Assembly (NCBI GenBank): GCA_947625555.1
Contig: CANQOT010000005.1
Location: forward strand, 34,511-98,510
Reading direction: 5' to 3'
Source of the DNA: an uncultured Clostridia bacterium
GTDB taxonomy: Bacteria > Bacillota > Clostridia > Christensenellales > Borkfalkiaceae
DNA: 64,000 nt
The notes under the pieces were generated by a model. The model was given only the letters and a program-made list of their open reading frames with translations, made no database searches and had not been told where the DNA came from. Positions 19,107 to 29,900 of the stretch are shown piece after piece; position 1 is the first letter of the stretch; each line of letters begins with the position of its first letter. The position numbers and the translations under genes are program-made.

Positions 19107-21479
19107 TCAATCCTCGATGAGCGCGAGTTCGCTCAACGCCCGCGTGTAGGCAATATAGCGTTCATTCTCGGACATGCCCCTATCGTACACCGCCACGCAG
19201 GAAAATTCGAGGCCCTTGCTCTCGTACACGCTCATCACGTTGATCTTGCTCTTGGAGAGCTTGCCGTCCGACGAAAGGAGGTGGTAGCCCCGCTTTTGCA
19301 GCAGGGGGATATATTCTTCGCGGGCGATGAGGGCTTTGAGCCCCTGTTTCCCGCGGAAAAAGGCGGAAATTCCGCGCTGACGGATATGTTTGACCGCCTC
19401 CCCGTGCATGCCAACGGGCTGCATATCGACGTCGAGGAACTCCGAGACGAACTCGACGATCTCGTTGGTGTTGCGGTAGTTCCTGTCGAGGGAATAGACG
19501 GGGCAGGCAAGGGCCTCCCAGTTCCCCATTCCGCGGAACGGGGTGATGTTTTGTTTGAGATCGCCGAAAACGTTGAAGGCGGCATCCGCGTTGATCTTTT
19601 TGAGAAGGGCGTACTCCCCCTCCGAAATATCCTGCCCCTCGTCGATGAATACGAGCCCGTAGCGGGGGGTAAGTTTCCTGCCCGCCTCGGCGAGGACGTA
19701 GGCGATCGCAAAGCTGTCCGAGGGATAAACGCCCTGCATGCCGAACTTCCTTTTATAGGGTTTGACGGTCTCGCGATACAGCCAGCGCGCGATGTCTATG
19801 CTGTCCTTGCACTTGCCGAGATCGGAGGCGTATCCCGTGAGGCGGAATACGCCGAAAAACTCACGGAAGAGCTCACATCCCCCACCCATGTCCGCGATAA
19901 GGCCGTCGATTTTATCGATTTCCGAAATGAGTTCTTCCCGCCGCTCGATGCGGTCGCGGTAGGTGTAGACCTCGCCTTCCCCCCTCTTGATGCGGTAGCG
20001 TTTGAGATCGGCGATCTCGCGGCCGACGAGGTCTTTGAGCGACGCAAGGTCGCCATGCGCCGCCGCAAAAACTTGTTCCCCGTGCGAAGAGACGAACTGC
20101 GCGCAGCGGTAAAATTCGGTGAATTGGCGGAAGAAATGATCGGGGGTGTGCACTTTTTCATCGAGGACATAGTTCAGGAAATCCTCGACCTGCACGCAGG
20201 CGCTCATGAGGCTCCTGAAAGGCTTCGTGAAGTAGAACCCGCCCTCCTTGGACTCCTTCATCTCGCCGAGCACGGCGCGGCGCACCCGCGTGGAGGCGTT
20301 CTTGATGCGGGTATAGCTCTCGCGCAACGCGACACATTCGTCGAGGATGCGGAGGGAGATCTCGCGGCACTCCTCGGCCGTGAAGAGACCGCGGATATCG
20401 CAAAAGAGCTTGGAGATCTTCTTCTTGACGTCCTGCATGAAGCGGCGGGAATACAAATAGGCGAGATAATCGGGTTCTTCCCGCCGCTGCCCCATGCGCG
20501 CGGTGAGGTCGATGCCCTCGTTTTTGAGCACCTGTTCGTAATATTTTTTCAGGGTGATGGTGCGGACCCGTTCGAGTTCCAGCACCTGTGCGAGCTCGTC
20601 GATGAAGGAATTGAAGCTATCCGACGGGGTGATGACGAGCACGCCCTCGGGGCGGAGCTTCTCGTTGTTGTACATGAGATAGCTCAACCTGTGGAGGAGG
20701 ATCATGGTCTTTCCGCTGCCCGCGCACCCCTGCAAGACGAAGCTCTCGCGCTCGGGACGGGTGATCGCCTCGAACTGCTTTTCCTGGATCGTCTGAATGA
20801 TATCGCGGACATGGGTATCCTCTTTTCGCTCTTTGAGGATCTTGCGAAGGTAGGGATCGAAGAGGATCTCCTCATCCCGCCCCGCGATCTCTTCGGGCGT
20901 GAGGACGTCTCGCACCGAGAGGTATTCGTTCTTGAAATCGAGGACCTTGCCGTTTTTCACGGAGAGGGCGCGGCGGAGCACCGTGCGGTATTCGTATTCG
21001 TTGATGGTGAAGCGGACGCGGCTCTTTTGGTAGTAGCGGACGGCGATCGGGGCGCGCCAGTCGACGATTTCAAGGTTGACGTCCCCCTTCTTGCCGATGT
21101 AGTAGCTGTTGTACCCCTCCTTGTCGTCTATGACGTCCATCCGCGCGAAGTAGGGCTCGGAGAAGAAGCACTTGTAGGCGCCCATCTTCTTCGTCTCCGC
21201 GGCGATCTCGGCGTTCTTGCCGACGAGGAATCGGTAGTCCTCGGCGGTATAGTCGGAGGACTTGCGGATGACGTCGGCCTCGGCTTTGAGGGCTTCGATG
21301 CGCCTCTTGAAGCGGGCAATGTAAAAGACTTTGAGCGAGAGAAGGACGGCTTTGATGTGCTCTTCTTCATACACAAACTGCTCCCCCTCGTCGAGGAGGG
21401 AGAGGTACCATGCCTTATCGGCATCCTTCTTGGGCTTCATGAGCTCTTTTGCCGTGTAGCTTTTCATTCCGTACCGCAC
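19107..21479 (-). CDS. helD: HelD-like UvrD/Rep-family ATPase (RNA polymerase recycling factor family)
   Basis: 790 aa; VLQGCAGSGKTMILLHRLSYLMYNN (Walker A), YGLVFIDEGQDISEGEYALLKKI (Walker B), YRNTNEIVEFVSEFL; N-terminal coiled-coil typical of HelD. Confidence 0.82.
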   Translation of the reverse strand: MRYGMKSYTAKELMKPKKDADKAWYLSLLDEGEQFVYEEEHIKAVLLSLKVFYIARFKRRIEALKAEADVIRKSSDYTAEDYRFLVGKNAEIAAETKKMGAYKCFFSEPYFARMDVIDDKEGYNSYYIGKKGDVNLEIVDWRAPIAVRYYQKSRVRFTINEYEYRTVLRRALSVKNGKVLDFKNEYLSVRDVLTPEEIAGRDEEILFDPYLRKILKERKEDTHVRDIIQTIQEKQFEAITRPERESFVLQGCAGSGKTMILLHRLSYLMYNNEKLRPEGVLVITPSDSFNSFIDELAQVLELERVRTITLKKYYEQVLKNEGIDLTARMGQRREEPDYLAYLYSRRFMQDVKKKISKLFCDIRGLFTAEECREISLRILDECVALRESYTRIKNASTRVRRAVLGEMKESKEGGFYFTKPFRSLMSACVQVEDFLNYVLDEKVHTPDHFFRQFTEFYRCAQFVSSHGEQVFAAAHGDLASLKDLVGREIADLKRYRIKRGEGEVYTYRDRIERREELISEIDKIDGLIADMGGGCELFREFFGVFRLTGYASDLGKCKDSIDIARWLYRETVKPYKRKFGMQGVYPSDSFAIAYVLAEAGRKLTPRYGLVFIDEGQDISEGEYALLKKINADAAFNVFGDLKQNITPFRGMGNWEALACPVYSLDRNYRNTNEIVEFVSEFLDVDMQPVGMHGEAVKHIRQRGISAFFRGKQGLKALIAREEYIPLLQKRGYHLLSSDGKLSKSKINVMSVYESKGLEFSCVAVYDRGMSENERYIAYTRALSELALIED

Positions 21480-21521
21480 AAGAGGATATTTACTTGCAGA
21501 AACCGCGCCCTCGGGCGCTTT

Positions 21522-21806
21522 TTACTTCCTTCTCCGCTCCCGCTGTTCGGGCGCCGTGAGTTCGAGCGCGGCAGACAGAACAGGTTGGAGGGCAGAGACA
21601 TTGAGAGAATAGATAAGGGTCTGCGCGCGCCTGTCCACCTCGACGAGCCGAGCCTCTTTGAGGACGGAAAGGTGGTGCGAGACGGTCGCAGCCGAAAGCA
21701 AAAACTGGTCGGCGATCTCGCCCGCAGTGTGCGGGCGCCCCTTCAAGAGCATCAAGATCTCCCTTCTCGTCTCATCCGCGAGCGCCTTCCACGGATCCCT
21801 ACGCAT
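21522..21806 (-). CDS. ArsR-family transcriptional regulator (SdpR-like)
   Basis: MRRDPWKALADETRREILMLLKGRPHTAGEIADQFLLSAATVSHHLSVLKEARLVEVDRRAQTLIYSLN. Confidence 0.88.
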   Translation of the reverse strand: MRRDPWKALADETRREILMLLKGRPHTAGEIADQFLLSAATVSHHLSVLKEARLVEVDRRAQTLIYSLNVSALQPVLSAALELTAPEQRERRRK

Positions 21807-22003
21807 CGCTTCATCCTCCGTATTTTGAATATTATCTAAATAGTAACAGATTCGTCAAATTTTGTCAAGATTTTGTGGAAAAATAAGATAAAAATTTTTA
21901 TAGAGCCGGCTGTGCGGCGGAAAAGGCGGCCGAAAAGCCCGATTATTACGCTTTTTGAGCAATTTTGAGTGAATTTTATTTTTAAGGTTATCGAAATGTA
22001 GGC

Positions 22004-22051
22004 AAAAACCCTTGAAAAATCCAGAAATCGTGGGATTTTTCAAGGGTTTTT
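22004..22051 (-). terminator. Strong hairpin/terminator downstream of the rnpB duplication (potentially bidirectional)
   Basis: Perfect 19-bp inverted repeat AAAAACCCTTGAAAAATCC ... GGATTTTTCAAGGGTTTTT. Confidence 0.75.
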
Positions 22052-22069
22052 ATTTTAGTTACCTTGTTA

Positions 22070-22137
22070 TACTCCAATGCGCCCCCGCAAACGCGGGGGC
22101 GCATTGGGATCCGAGACGGACCTGTAAGCCGGGTTCT
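22070..22137. repeat. 68-bp duplicated copy of the rnpB 3' end plus hairpin (copy A)
   Basis: TACTCCAATGCGCCCCCGCAAACGCGGGGGCGCATTGGGATCCGAGACGGACCTGTAAGCCGGGTTCT, identical to 22271-22338. Confidence 0.98.
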
Positions 22138-22270
22138 TCGTCGGAGCAAATTTCGCTTCTGCGCCCTTCCCGCCTTCGCGGCAAGGGCTCCTTCGCGCCA
22201 TTGCTCCTCCTCTCCCCAAAAAAATACTTCGTCTTTTTTCGGGGACCCCTTGCCAGACAGAACCCGTACA

Positions 22271-22338
22271 TACTCCAATGCGCCCCCGCAAACGCGGGGG
22301 CGCATTGGGATCCGAGACGGACCTGTAAGCCGGGTTCT
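22271..22338. repeat. 68-bp duplicated segment (copy B, spans the native rnpB 3' end)
   Basis: Exact match to 22070-22137, 201 bp apart. Confidence 0.98.
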
Positions 22339-22670
22339 GTCTGGCGCGGCCATTTATCTAGGCCTACCGTCACCGATAGGCTCGAGCGTTATTCGCGGAT
22401 CTCCCCGGGCGGGCAACCCTATGTGGAGAGATCCCAAACTTGCATCGGACGGGGTTTACATGGCACGGGGCGTTACCGTCCCGTCGGTGAGCTCTTGCCT
22501 CGCCTTTCCACCTTATCCGCACCTGCCCATAAGGACGGGGCGGTTGTCTATTTCTGTTGCACTTTCCTTGAAGTCGCCTTCACCTGACGTTATCAGGCGT
22601 CCTGCCCTGCGATGCCCGGACTTTCCTCACCGTGCTTTCGCACGCCGCGGCCGCGTAGTCCGCTCGGATC
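22309..22670 (-). ncRNA. rnpB: RNase P RNA
   Basis: Minus strand: GATCCGAGCGGACTACGCGGCCGCGG...GTGAGGAAAGTCCGGGC...AGATAAATGGCCGCGCCAGACAGAACCCGGCTTACAGGTCCGTCTCGGATC; 5'/3' P1 pairing GATCCGAG/CTCGGATC; TATAAT -10 at 22677-22682. Confidence 0.93.
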
Positions 22671-22820
22671 GAGAGTATTATAGCACAAATTCGCAAAAAG
22701 TACTTGTTTTTTGCAAGTGTTCCGTCAAAATCGTCCCGAAGAATTTTTTGGAAGCCCCTCGGCCGCATTCTCGAAAAAACAAGGCGCCCCGTCGGGACGC
22801 CCTGCCGTTTCGCTCTGCAT

Positions 22821-23465
22821 TTAACTTCCGAGCGCTTCGCGCATCTTCTGCACCGCATCGGCGCGGGAGGAGGTGCCGATCTTCTCGTAGATGGAGGAGA
22901 TATAGTTGCGCGCGGTGCCGTCGGTGAGTTTAAGCGCGGAGGCGATCTGCTTGTTGGTGAATCCCTCGTAGATCATGAGGGCGATCTCCACCTCGCGCTC
23001 GGAAAAGCCGAACTCCCTTTTGAGTTTGATCTCCCTGTCGCTCGCGACGAGCCGCGCCACACTCGCAATGCGCCTTGCGACCTTGGCGGGGAGAATGGTG
23101 TCCCCCGCATGGGCGTTCTTCACCGCCTCGATGAGGGCAGGGGCGGAGATGTCTTTGAGGAGATACCCGCTCGCGCCGTTGTTGATGGCGTTGAGGATAT
23201 AGTCGCTGTCGTCGAAGGTCGTCAGGACGAGCACCTTGGTATCGGGGTGGCGCGCCTTGATCTCCTGCGTGGCGATGACGCCGTTCATGTTGGGCATGCG
23301 GATATCCATGAGGACGACGTCGGGCAACAGCTTGTCCACCGCCTCGACGGCCTTCGCCCCGTCCAAAGCGATGCCCACGACCTTGATATCGGGGCAGGAT
23401 GAGAGCACGCTCTCGATGCCGTCGGCGAGGATGGCCTGATCGTCTGCAATGAGGACCTTGATCAT
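22821..23465 (-). CDS. LuxR/NarL-family response regulator
   Basis: MIKVLIADDQAILADGIESVL...DVVLMDIRMPNMNGV (receiver), GFSEREVEIALMIYEGFTNKQIASALKLTDGTARNYISSIYEKIG (LuxR HTH). Confidence 0.93.
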   Translation of the reverse strand: MIKVLIADDQAILADGIESVLSSCPDIKVVGIALDGAKAVEAVDKLLPDVVLMDIRMPNMNGVIATQEIKARHPDTKVLVLTTFDDSDYILNAINNGASGYLLKDISAPALIEAVKNAHAGDTILPAKVARRIASVARLVASDREIKLKREFGFSEREVEIALMIYEGFTNKQIASALKLTDGTARNYISSIYEKIGTSSRADAVQKMREALGS

Positions 23466-23481
23466 TTGTGATCTCCTTTTA

Positions 23482-24747
23482 TCATTCTTTGGCGGCTTCG
23501 CCGTCGAGGGGAAGGGTAAGATGGATCTCGAAGCCCTCGTCGGGTTCGGTCTCGAACCATACCGTACCCCCGAGCGACTTCGCCCGCCTGTGCATTCCCA
23601 AGAGCCCGAAGCCCTCTTTGAGTTTGTCGATCTCGAGCCCCTTCCCGTTATCGGAGAGGAGCATATTCGCACGCCCGTCCTGCTTTTTTAGCTCGAACCA
23701 GAACGCCGTTGCATTCCCGTGACGGAGCCCGTTGGAGATGCCCTCCTTCAAGGTGTTGAGAAGGAAGCGGCGCTTGGCGTCGCACAGGTCGATGTCGTCG
23801 ATCTGATAGCGTACGGCGATGCCCGTTCCGTCCGTCGATTCGTGGATGATCTCGAGGAGCTGGTTTTTGAGGGTCACCCCGTCCTCCTGCCCCGAGAGAA
23901 GGTGCACGCTCTCGCGGAGCTCTTCGAGCGCGTGTTTGGCTTGCAGGTTGGCCGCCGCGATCTTGCGCTTGGCATCTGCGGGGTCGCTGTCGATGACGAG
24001 TTTTGCCGCCTCCGTCTGCATGATGACCGTCGTGATGGAGTGGCCCGCCGTATCGTGGATATCCTTTGCGATGCGCTGCCGCTCTTCGAGGGCGGTCATC
24101 TCCTGCAATTCCACGTAGGCGGAATTGAGCTTGATATTGGTCTCGTTGAGTTCGTCGTTCGCCTTGGTGAGCTCGCGGTTCTTCTTATAGAAGAAGATGG
24201 CGAAGTTGATGACGAGGAAGTGGATGACGATGAGCATGAGATCGCTCACCATGCTCGAAGCGACGGCGATGAAGTTGAATTTGGTGTGGTCGTCCTGACT
24301 GCGCAGAAATTCGGAAAAGGCGAAGGTGGTAAAGAGGATGACGATGCAGACGACGCACATAAAGATGCTACCGCCCAACCTGTCCTGGCTCAGATAGTAC
24401 TCGGTGAGGATGATGAGGTACATCGTCGTGATGAGGACGCTGCTCGCAAAGATGGTGAGGACGAGAAGACAGAGAACGTCGATGACATAGAAGGCGATCT
24501 TGCTCTTGAAGGTGTGCATCGACCAAAGTTTTACGGCATTCTCGATGAGGAAGAGCAGCGAAACGGGGAGCGTGATATACCATGAAGCGGGGATCCCGAA
24601 TTTGGGAGCGCGGTCGTTGACGATGAGAAAGACGGAGGCGATCAGGAGCGCCCCCCAGATGAAGAACTTCGCGTATTTATGAAAGACGTTCAGGTGGTCG
24701 AGCGCTTCCTTCGTCGTCGTGGGTGCATGATGGCCGAATTTCTTCAT
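23482..24747 (-). CDS. Sensor histidine kinase (HisKA_3 type)
   Basis: Multiple N-terminal TMs, EERQRIAKDIHDTAGHSITTVIMQTEAAKL (H-box), LLSDNGKGLEIDKLKEGFGLLGMHRRAKSLGGTVWFETEPDEGFEIHLTLPL (ATPase). Confidence 0.92.
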   Translation of the reverse strand: MKKFGHHAPTTTKEALDHLNVFHKYAKFFIWGALLIASVFLIVNDRAPKFGIPASWYITLPVSLLFLIENAVKLWSMHTFKSKIAFYVIDVLCLLVLTIFASSVLITTMYLIILTEYYLSQDRLGGSIFMCVVCIVILFTTFAFSEFLRSQDDHTKFNFIAVASSMVSDLMLIVIHFLVINFAIFFYKKNRELTKANDELNETNIKLNSAYVELQEMTALEERQRIAKDIHDTAGHSITTVIMQTEAAKLVIDSDPADAKRKIAAANLQAKHALEELRESVHLLSGQEDGVTLKNQLLEIIHESTDGTGIAVRYQIDDIDLCDAKRRFLLNTLKEGISNGLRHGNATAFWFELKKQDGRANMLLSDNGKGLEIDKLKEGFGLLGMHRRAKSLGGTVWFETEPDEGFEIHLTLPLDGEAAKE

Positions 24748-25463
24748 GATTCCTCCTCTCCGACGATATTCTCCTTACAGGCTCTTTTGATGGCGTCCAA
24801 CTTGCCGCTCAAAAAGTAGCTGAACGGCTCGTCCTTCCCCACGATGATGTGATCGTCGATCGTGGCCCCGTGCACCATGCACAAAAGCAGCATCTGCGTG
24901 GTGAAGCGGTCGTCTGCGGAAGAGGGCGTAGAGGGCGCGCCGGGATGGTTGTGCGCGATGACGATGCTGTGCGGCCGCTGGGTCGCGACGAGGCGGCCCA
25001 CCTCCTCGGGCGGAATGGTCACTTTATCGGGCAAAAACGAGGTGAATTGCTTGGTAAAGCGGACATGGTGGCACCGGTCGAGACAGTAGATCTCCACCAT
25101 TTCCTCCGTGCAGCCCTCGAAACGGGAGCCGAGAAATTCCGAAAAGGTATGTACGTTGAATACCTTCGGCGCCTTTTTCTCCTGTTTCACCATGCGTTCG
25201 CACAGCGTCGAAAGGGCCGTGAGATAGGTCGCCGTCGCCTCGCCGATGCCGTCCACTTCGAGGAGCTTTTCGAAGGAGGCGTTCAGCACCCCTTCCAAAC
25301 TTCCGAAGGCGGAAATGAGCGAATGCGCGATCGGGTTGGTATTCTTGCGCGGAATGGCATAGAAGAGAAGGATCTCCAACAGTTCATGGTCTTGCAGTCC
25401 GTCTGCGCCGTTCATAAGATGCCCAAACATCCGTTGTCTGTGTCCTTCGTGCATCGCTTCCAC
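24744..25463 (-). CDS. radC: RadC-family JAB/MPN+ protein
   Basis: HELLEILLFYAIPRKNTNPIAHSLI, VIAHNHPGAPSTPSSADDRFT (HxH...SxxD JAMM motif). Confidence 0.9.
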   Translation of the reverse strand: MEAMHEGHRQRMFGHLMNGADGLQDHELLEILLFYAIPRKNTNPIAHSLISAFGSLEGVLNASFEKLLEVDGIGEATATYLTALSTLCERMVKQEKKAPKVFNVHTFSEFLGSRFEGCTEEMVEIYCLDRCHHVRFTKQFTSFLPDKVTIPPEEVGRLVATQRPHSIVIAHNHPGAPSTPSSADDRFTTQMLLLCMVHGATIDDHIIVGKDEPFSYFLSGKLDAIKRACKENIVGEEES

Positions 25464-25579
25464 TCCGTCTCATTTCTTGTATTATAACAGGTTCCATATA
25501 AAAAAACAAGTGGGTGGGTCCATATTTTGTTCGAAAACCTTACAGATCCGCGGCAGCGGGCAACTTTTTCGGCAAACTC

Positions 25580-25608
25580 TTGACTTTTTTTGCCCGCTTT
25601 GATAAAAT
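25580..25608 (+). promoter_or_regulatory. Sigma-A-like promoter for the dipeptidase gene
   Basis: TTGACT - 17 nt - TAAAAT upstream of 25643. Confidence 0.6.
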
Positions 25609-25642
25609 CATCTCTGCAAATTCGGCCAAGCGGAGGACAACT

Positions 25643-26905
25643 ATGGACTATTTGAACGAAGCGGTAAAAAGCATTGCGGAGTGCATCCGCTTTGATTCCT
25701 CGCAGCAAAAGAAGGCCCCCGGCGCGCCCTTCGGCAAGGGCGCCGCGGAGTGCCTCGATCACTTTTTAGCCCTCGCGGAGCGCCTCGGCTTCGAGACGCA
25801 TAACTACGACGGATATGCGGGGGAAGCGCTCTTCGGCGAAGGGGAAGAATTTGCCATTCTATGCCATCTCGACGTTGTCCCCGCGGGCTCGGGGTGGGAA
25901 AAAGACCCCTTCGGCGGCCTCGTGGAAGGCGGAAAGATCTGGGGCCGCGGCGCCATGGACGATAAGGGCCCCGCGATCTGCGCCCTCTATGCGATGAAGG
26001 CTTTGAAGGACGAGGGCTTCCTCCCCAAAAAGAAGATCAAGCTCATCGTCGGGTGCAACGAGGAGGACGGCTGGGCGTGCATCGAGCACTACAAGGCGGT
26101 CGCCCATATGCCCGAAACGGGCTTCTCGCCCGACGCGGACTTCCCCGTCATCTATGCCGAAAAGGGCATTCTGCACGTCAAGCTCCGCTTCCCCGCAAAG
26201 GAGGTCCCCTTCAAGCTGTTGCAAGGCGGCACGAGCGCGAACATGGTGTGCGACGCGTGCGAGGCCCTTCCCAACGTCCGAGACGAGAAAAGGGCGACGG
26301 CGCTCGGCCTCGTTTTCGAGGGGGAAAAGCTCGTCTCCCGCGGCAAGAGCGCGCACGGCTCCACCCCCGAAAAGGGCCGAAACGCCATGTTGCCCCTGCT
26401 GAAATATTTTGAGGAGAACGAGGACGTCCGCCGCATCATCGAATACCTCTTCGACGACGTCTATGGCCTCAAAAAATTCTCCGACGAGACGGGCCCGCTC
26501 ACCCTCTCGCCCGATATCATCCAATCGGGCAAGGGCGAGATCGCGGTGGTGTGCGATATCCGTTATCCCGCCACCATGTCCGCGGATGGGGTGCACGAAA
26601 AACTGCGTGCGTTCGGCGTCCCCTACGAGACGGTGCACCACCAGGAGCCCCTTCTCGTGGAAAAGGACGACCCCCTTGTACAGACCCTTTTGCACGTCTA
26701 TGAGAAGTGCACGGGGGAAAAAGCCCAACCCGTCGCGATCGGCGGAGGCACCTATGCGCGGGCGCTTCGCCACGGCGTCGCCTTCGGCCCCGAAATGGAG
26801 GACGACGAGGCCGTCATCCATCAACCCAACGAATACATCACCGTGGAGCGCGTAAAACTCCTTTTGGAGATCTACCGCGAAGCCATCCGCGAGCTGACAA
26901 AATAA
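25643..26905 (+). CDS. M20-family dipeptidase (Sapep/PepV-like)
   Basis: AILCHLDVVPAGSGWEKDPFGGLVEGGKIWGRGAMDDKGPAICALYAMKAL, VGCNEEDGW, GGGTYARAL. Confidence 0.92.
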   Translation: MDYLNEAVKSIAECIRFDSSQQKKAPGAPFGKGAAECLDHFLALAERLGFETHNYDGYAGEALFGEGEEFAILCHLDVVPAGSGWEKDPFGGLVEGGKIWGRGAMDDKGPAICALYAMKALKDEGFLPKKKIKLIVGCNEEDGWACIEHYKAVAHMPETGFSPDADFPVIYAEKGILHVKLRFPAKEVPFKLLQGGTSANMVCDACEALPNVRDEKRATALGLVFEGEKLVSRGKSAHGSTPEKGRNAMLPLLKYFEENEDVRRIIEYLFDDVYGLKKFSDETGPLTLSPDIIQSGKGEIAVVCDIRYPATMSADGVHEKLRAFGVPYETVHHQEPLLVEKDDPLVQTLLHVYEKCTGEKAQPVAIGGGTYARALRHGVAFGPEMEDDEAVIHQPNEYITVERVKLLLEIYREAIRELTK

Positions 26906-26920
26906 AATGAGCGCATACGA

Positions 26921-26953
26921 AACCGCCTCAGGCAATTCCCGAGGCGGTTTTTT
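26921..26953. terminator. Terminator between convergent genes
   Basis: AACCGCCTC ... GAGGCGGTT followed by TTTT. Confidence 0.75.
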
Positions 26954-26961
26954 GCTTGAAC

Positions 26962-29900
26962 TTAAAGTTTTGCGATCGTGATCGTTGCCTCGTCGCCGTT
27001 GATATCGAGCTTCTTGGAATAGCCTTTTCCCGCCCCCTCCTGCACTTTTACGGCGAGAACGTCGGCGGCAAAGGCTCCGTCCGCAAGCACCTTGGCGGCG
27101 CGGCCCGAAGCGGTGTAGTAGAGCTCGATGCGGTCGGTCACCTCGAAGCCCGCTTCCTTGCGCAAAGATTGCACCTTGGAGACAAGTTCGCGTTCGCAAC
27201 CTTCATCCAAAAGCTCTTCGGTGAGCTCGGTATTGAGGGCGACGGTGATGCCGTACCCCTGCGCCGTCGCAAAACCGTGCGCGGACGACGTGAAGATCTG
27301 CAAATCTTCCTCAAAGAGTTCGACGGGTCCGTCGAGGTCGACGGTATAGGGCCCGCCCGCCTTGACGCAGGCGACCACTTCCGCCGCATTGCACGTCTGC
27401 AAGAACTCGGTGATGAGGCGAAGTTTCTTGCCGTACTTGGGGCCGAGGGTGCGAAGTTGGGGCTTTAAGGTGTAGGTGACGAGCTCCTCCCCCCCTTCGA
27501 GGAAGCGGAGCTTCTTCACATTGAGCTCGTCGAGAGTGACGGCTTCGAGTTCGCCCGAAATGGCAAGTTTCCTATCGGATGCGATGAGCATCTCCGAGAG
27601 CGGCTGGCGGTTCTTGATATTGCCCGCATTGCGCGCGCTCCGCCCGAGCTCGACGACGTGCAAAACGTCGTCCATGCCCGCCTCCAAGACGGCGTCCACC
27701 CATACCATGTCCGCGACGGGGTAGTCGCAAAGGTGCACGGAGATGGGCTCCTGCGGGAAAAATGCGGGTACCAGATTTTGGTACATCATCTCCGCCATGA
27801 AGGGCATATAGGGCGCGATGAGCTTGGAGAGCGTCACGAGAACGGTGTAGAGCGTCGTATAGGCCGCCGCCTTGTCCTCGGTCATCTCGGGTCCCCAATA
27901 GCGGTCGCGGCCCCTGCGCACATACCAATTGGAGAGCGCGTCGGTATAGTCCTGAATGGCGCGGGCGCTGTCGGTGATGTTGTAGACCCCGAGCAATTCG
28001 TCCACTTCCTTCACGAGGGTGTTGAGTTTGGAGAGCGCCCACCTGTCCATGAGCGAGAGGCGGCACTTCTTCAAATCAAATTTCGAGGGGTCGTATCCGT
28101 CGATCTCGGCATAGAGGGTGAAGAAGGCGTAGGTGTTCCAAAGCGTCCCCTGGAACTTCCTTTGGCTCTCGGAGACCGCCTCTTCGCCGAAGCGCGAGGG
28201 TAGCCACGGCGCACTGTTGGTGTAGAAGTACCACCTCACGGCGTCTGCGCCCTGTTTCAAAAGCACCGTCCACGGATCGACGACGTTGCCCTTGTGCTTG
28301 CTCATTTTGATGCCGTTTTTATCGGCGACGAGCCCCAAACTGATGCAGTTTTTGAAGGGCGCCCGATCGAAGAGAATGGTAGAGATGACGAGCAGGACAT
28401 AGAACCAGCCCCTCGTCTGGTCGACGGCTTCCGAGATGAAGTCGGCGGGGAAGGTCTCTTCGAAGAGGTCCTTGTTCTCGAAGGGATAGTGGTACTGCGC
28501 GAAGGGCATGGAGCCCGAATCGAACCAGCAGTCGATGACCTCGGGCGTGCGTTTCATCTTGCCGCCGCACTTTTTACAGGTGCAAAACAGCCTATCGACA
28601 TACGGGCGGTGCAGTTCGATATCCTCGGGCGCGCCCGTCTTTTCGCAGAGTTCCTTTTTGGAGCCGATGACCTCGATCTCGCCGCAGTCCGGGCATACCC
28701 AAACGGGGAGAGGCGTCCCCCAATAGCGGTCGCGGGAGAGGCCCCAGTCGATGACGTTTTCGAGGAAGTTCCCCATTCTGCCCTCTTTGATGCTCTCGGG
28801 CATCCAGTTCACCGAGCGGTTGGCGGCGATGAGCCGCTCCTTGACCTTGGTGACCTCGATAAACCAGCTCGCCCGCGCATAATAGAGAAGGGGCGTATCG
28901 CACCGCCAGCAATGGGGATAGCTGTGCTCGTAGGGCAGTTTCTTGAAGAGCAGCCCCCGCCCTTTGAGCATATCGAGAATGATCTTATCCGCATCCTTTG
29001 CGAAGAGCCCGTCGAGTTCGGGGCAACGCTCATCGAAGCGCCCCCGCTCGTTGACGAGCTGCACGACGGGGAGGTGATACTTTTTCCCGACGCGGTAGTC
29101 GTCCTCGCCGAAAGCGGGCGCGATGTGCACGACGCCCGTGCCGTCGGTGAGCGTGACATAGCCGTCGCAGACGACGAAATAGGCCTTCTCCTTGAAGCTC
29201 CCCTTCGCCCAATCGAAGAGGGGCTCGTACATGGTACCCTCGTACTCGCTCCCCTTGCGGCGGGCGACGATTTCGAAATTTTCGAAGAACTTGGGCGCGA
29301 GGGCTTCGGCGAGAATGTAGTGCGTGCCGTCCTCCGCGATGAGTTCGATATAGTCCTCGTCGGGGTTCATGCAGAGGGCAACGTTGGAAGGAAGGGTCCA
29401 CGGGGTCGTCGTCCACGCGAGAATATAGGTGTTTTCCGCCCCCTGTACCTTAAAACGGGCGATCGCGGAAGTTTCCTTCACGTCCTTATAGCCCTGTGCG
29501 ACCTCGTGCGAGGAGAGCGCCGTGCCGCAGCGGGGGCAGTAGGGAACGATCTTATGGCCTTTATATAAAAGCCCCTTCTTGTGTATCTCTTTGAGCGCCC
29601 ACCAAACGGATTCGATATAATCGTCGTGATAGGTGACATAGGGGTGCTCCATATCCACCCAATAGCCGACGCGCTCGCTCATCTTCTCCCACTCGCTCTG
29701 GTACTTCCAAACCGATTCCTTGCACTTCTTGTTGAAGGGCTCGATGCCGTACGTCTCGATCTGCTTCTTTCCGTCAAGTCCGAGCGACTTTTCCACTTCG
29801 AGTTCGACGGGCAGGCCGTGCGTATCCCAGCCCGCCTTGCGCAGGACATGGCAGCCCTTCATCGTGCGGTAGCGGGGAATGGCGTCTTTGATAGAGCGCG

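Noticed and set aside
19281-21839. 852-aa plus-strand ORF
   Set aside because: Antisense shadow of the HelD-like gene with no recognisable domain.
21988-22927. Several ORFs over the rnpB region (e.g. repeated RTRLTGPSRIPMRPRVCGGALEY)
   Set aside because: They translate the RNase P RNA and its duplicated 3' end; not proteins.
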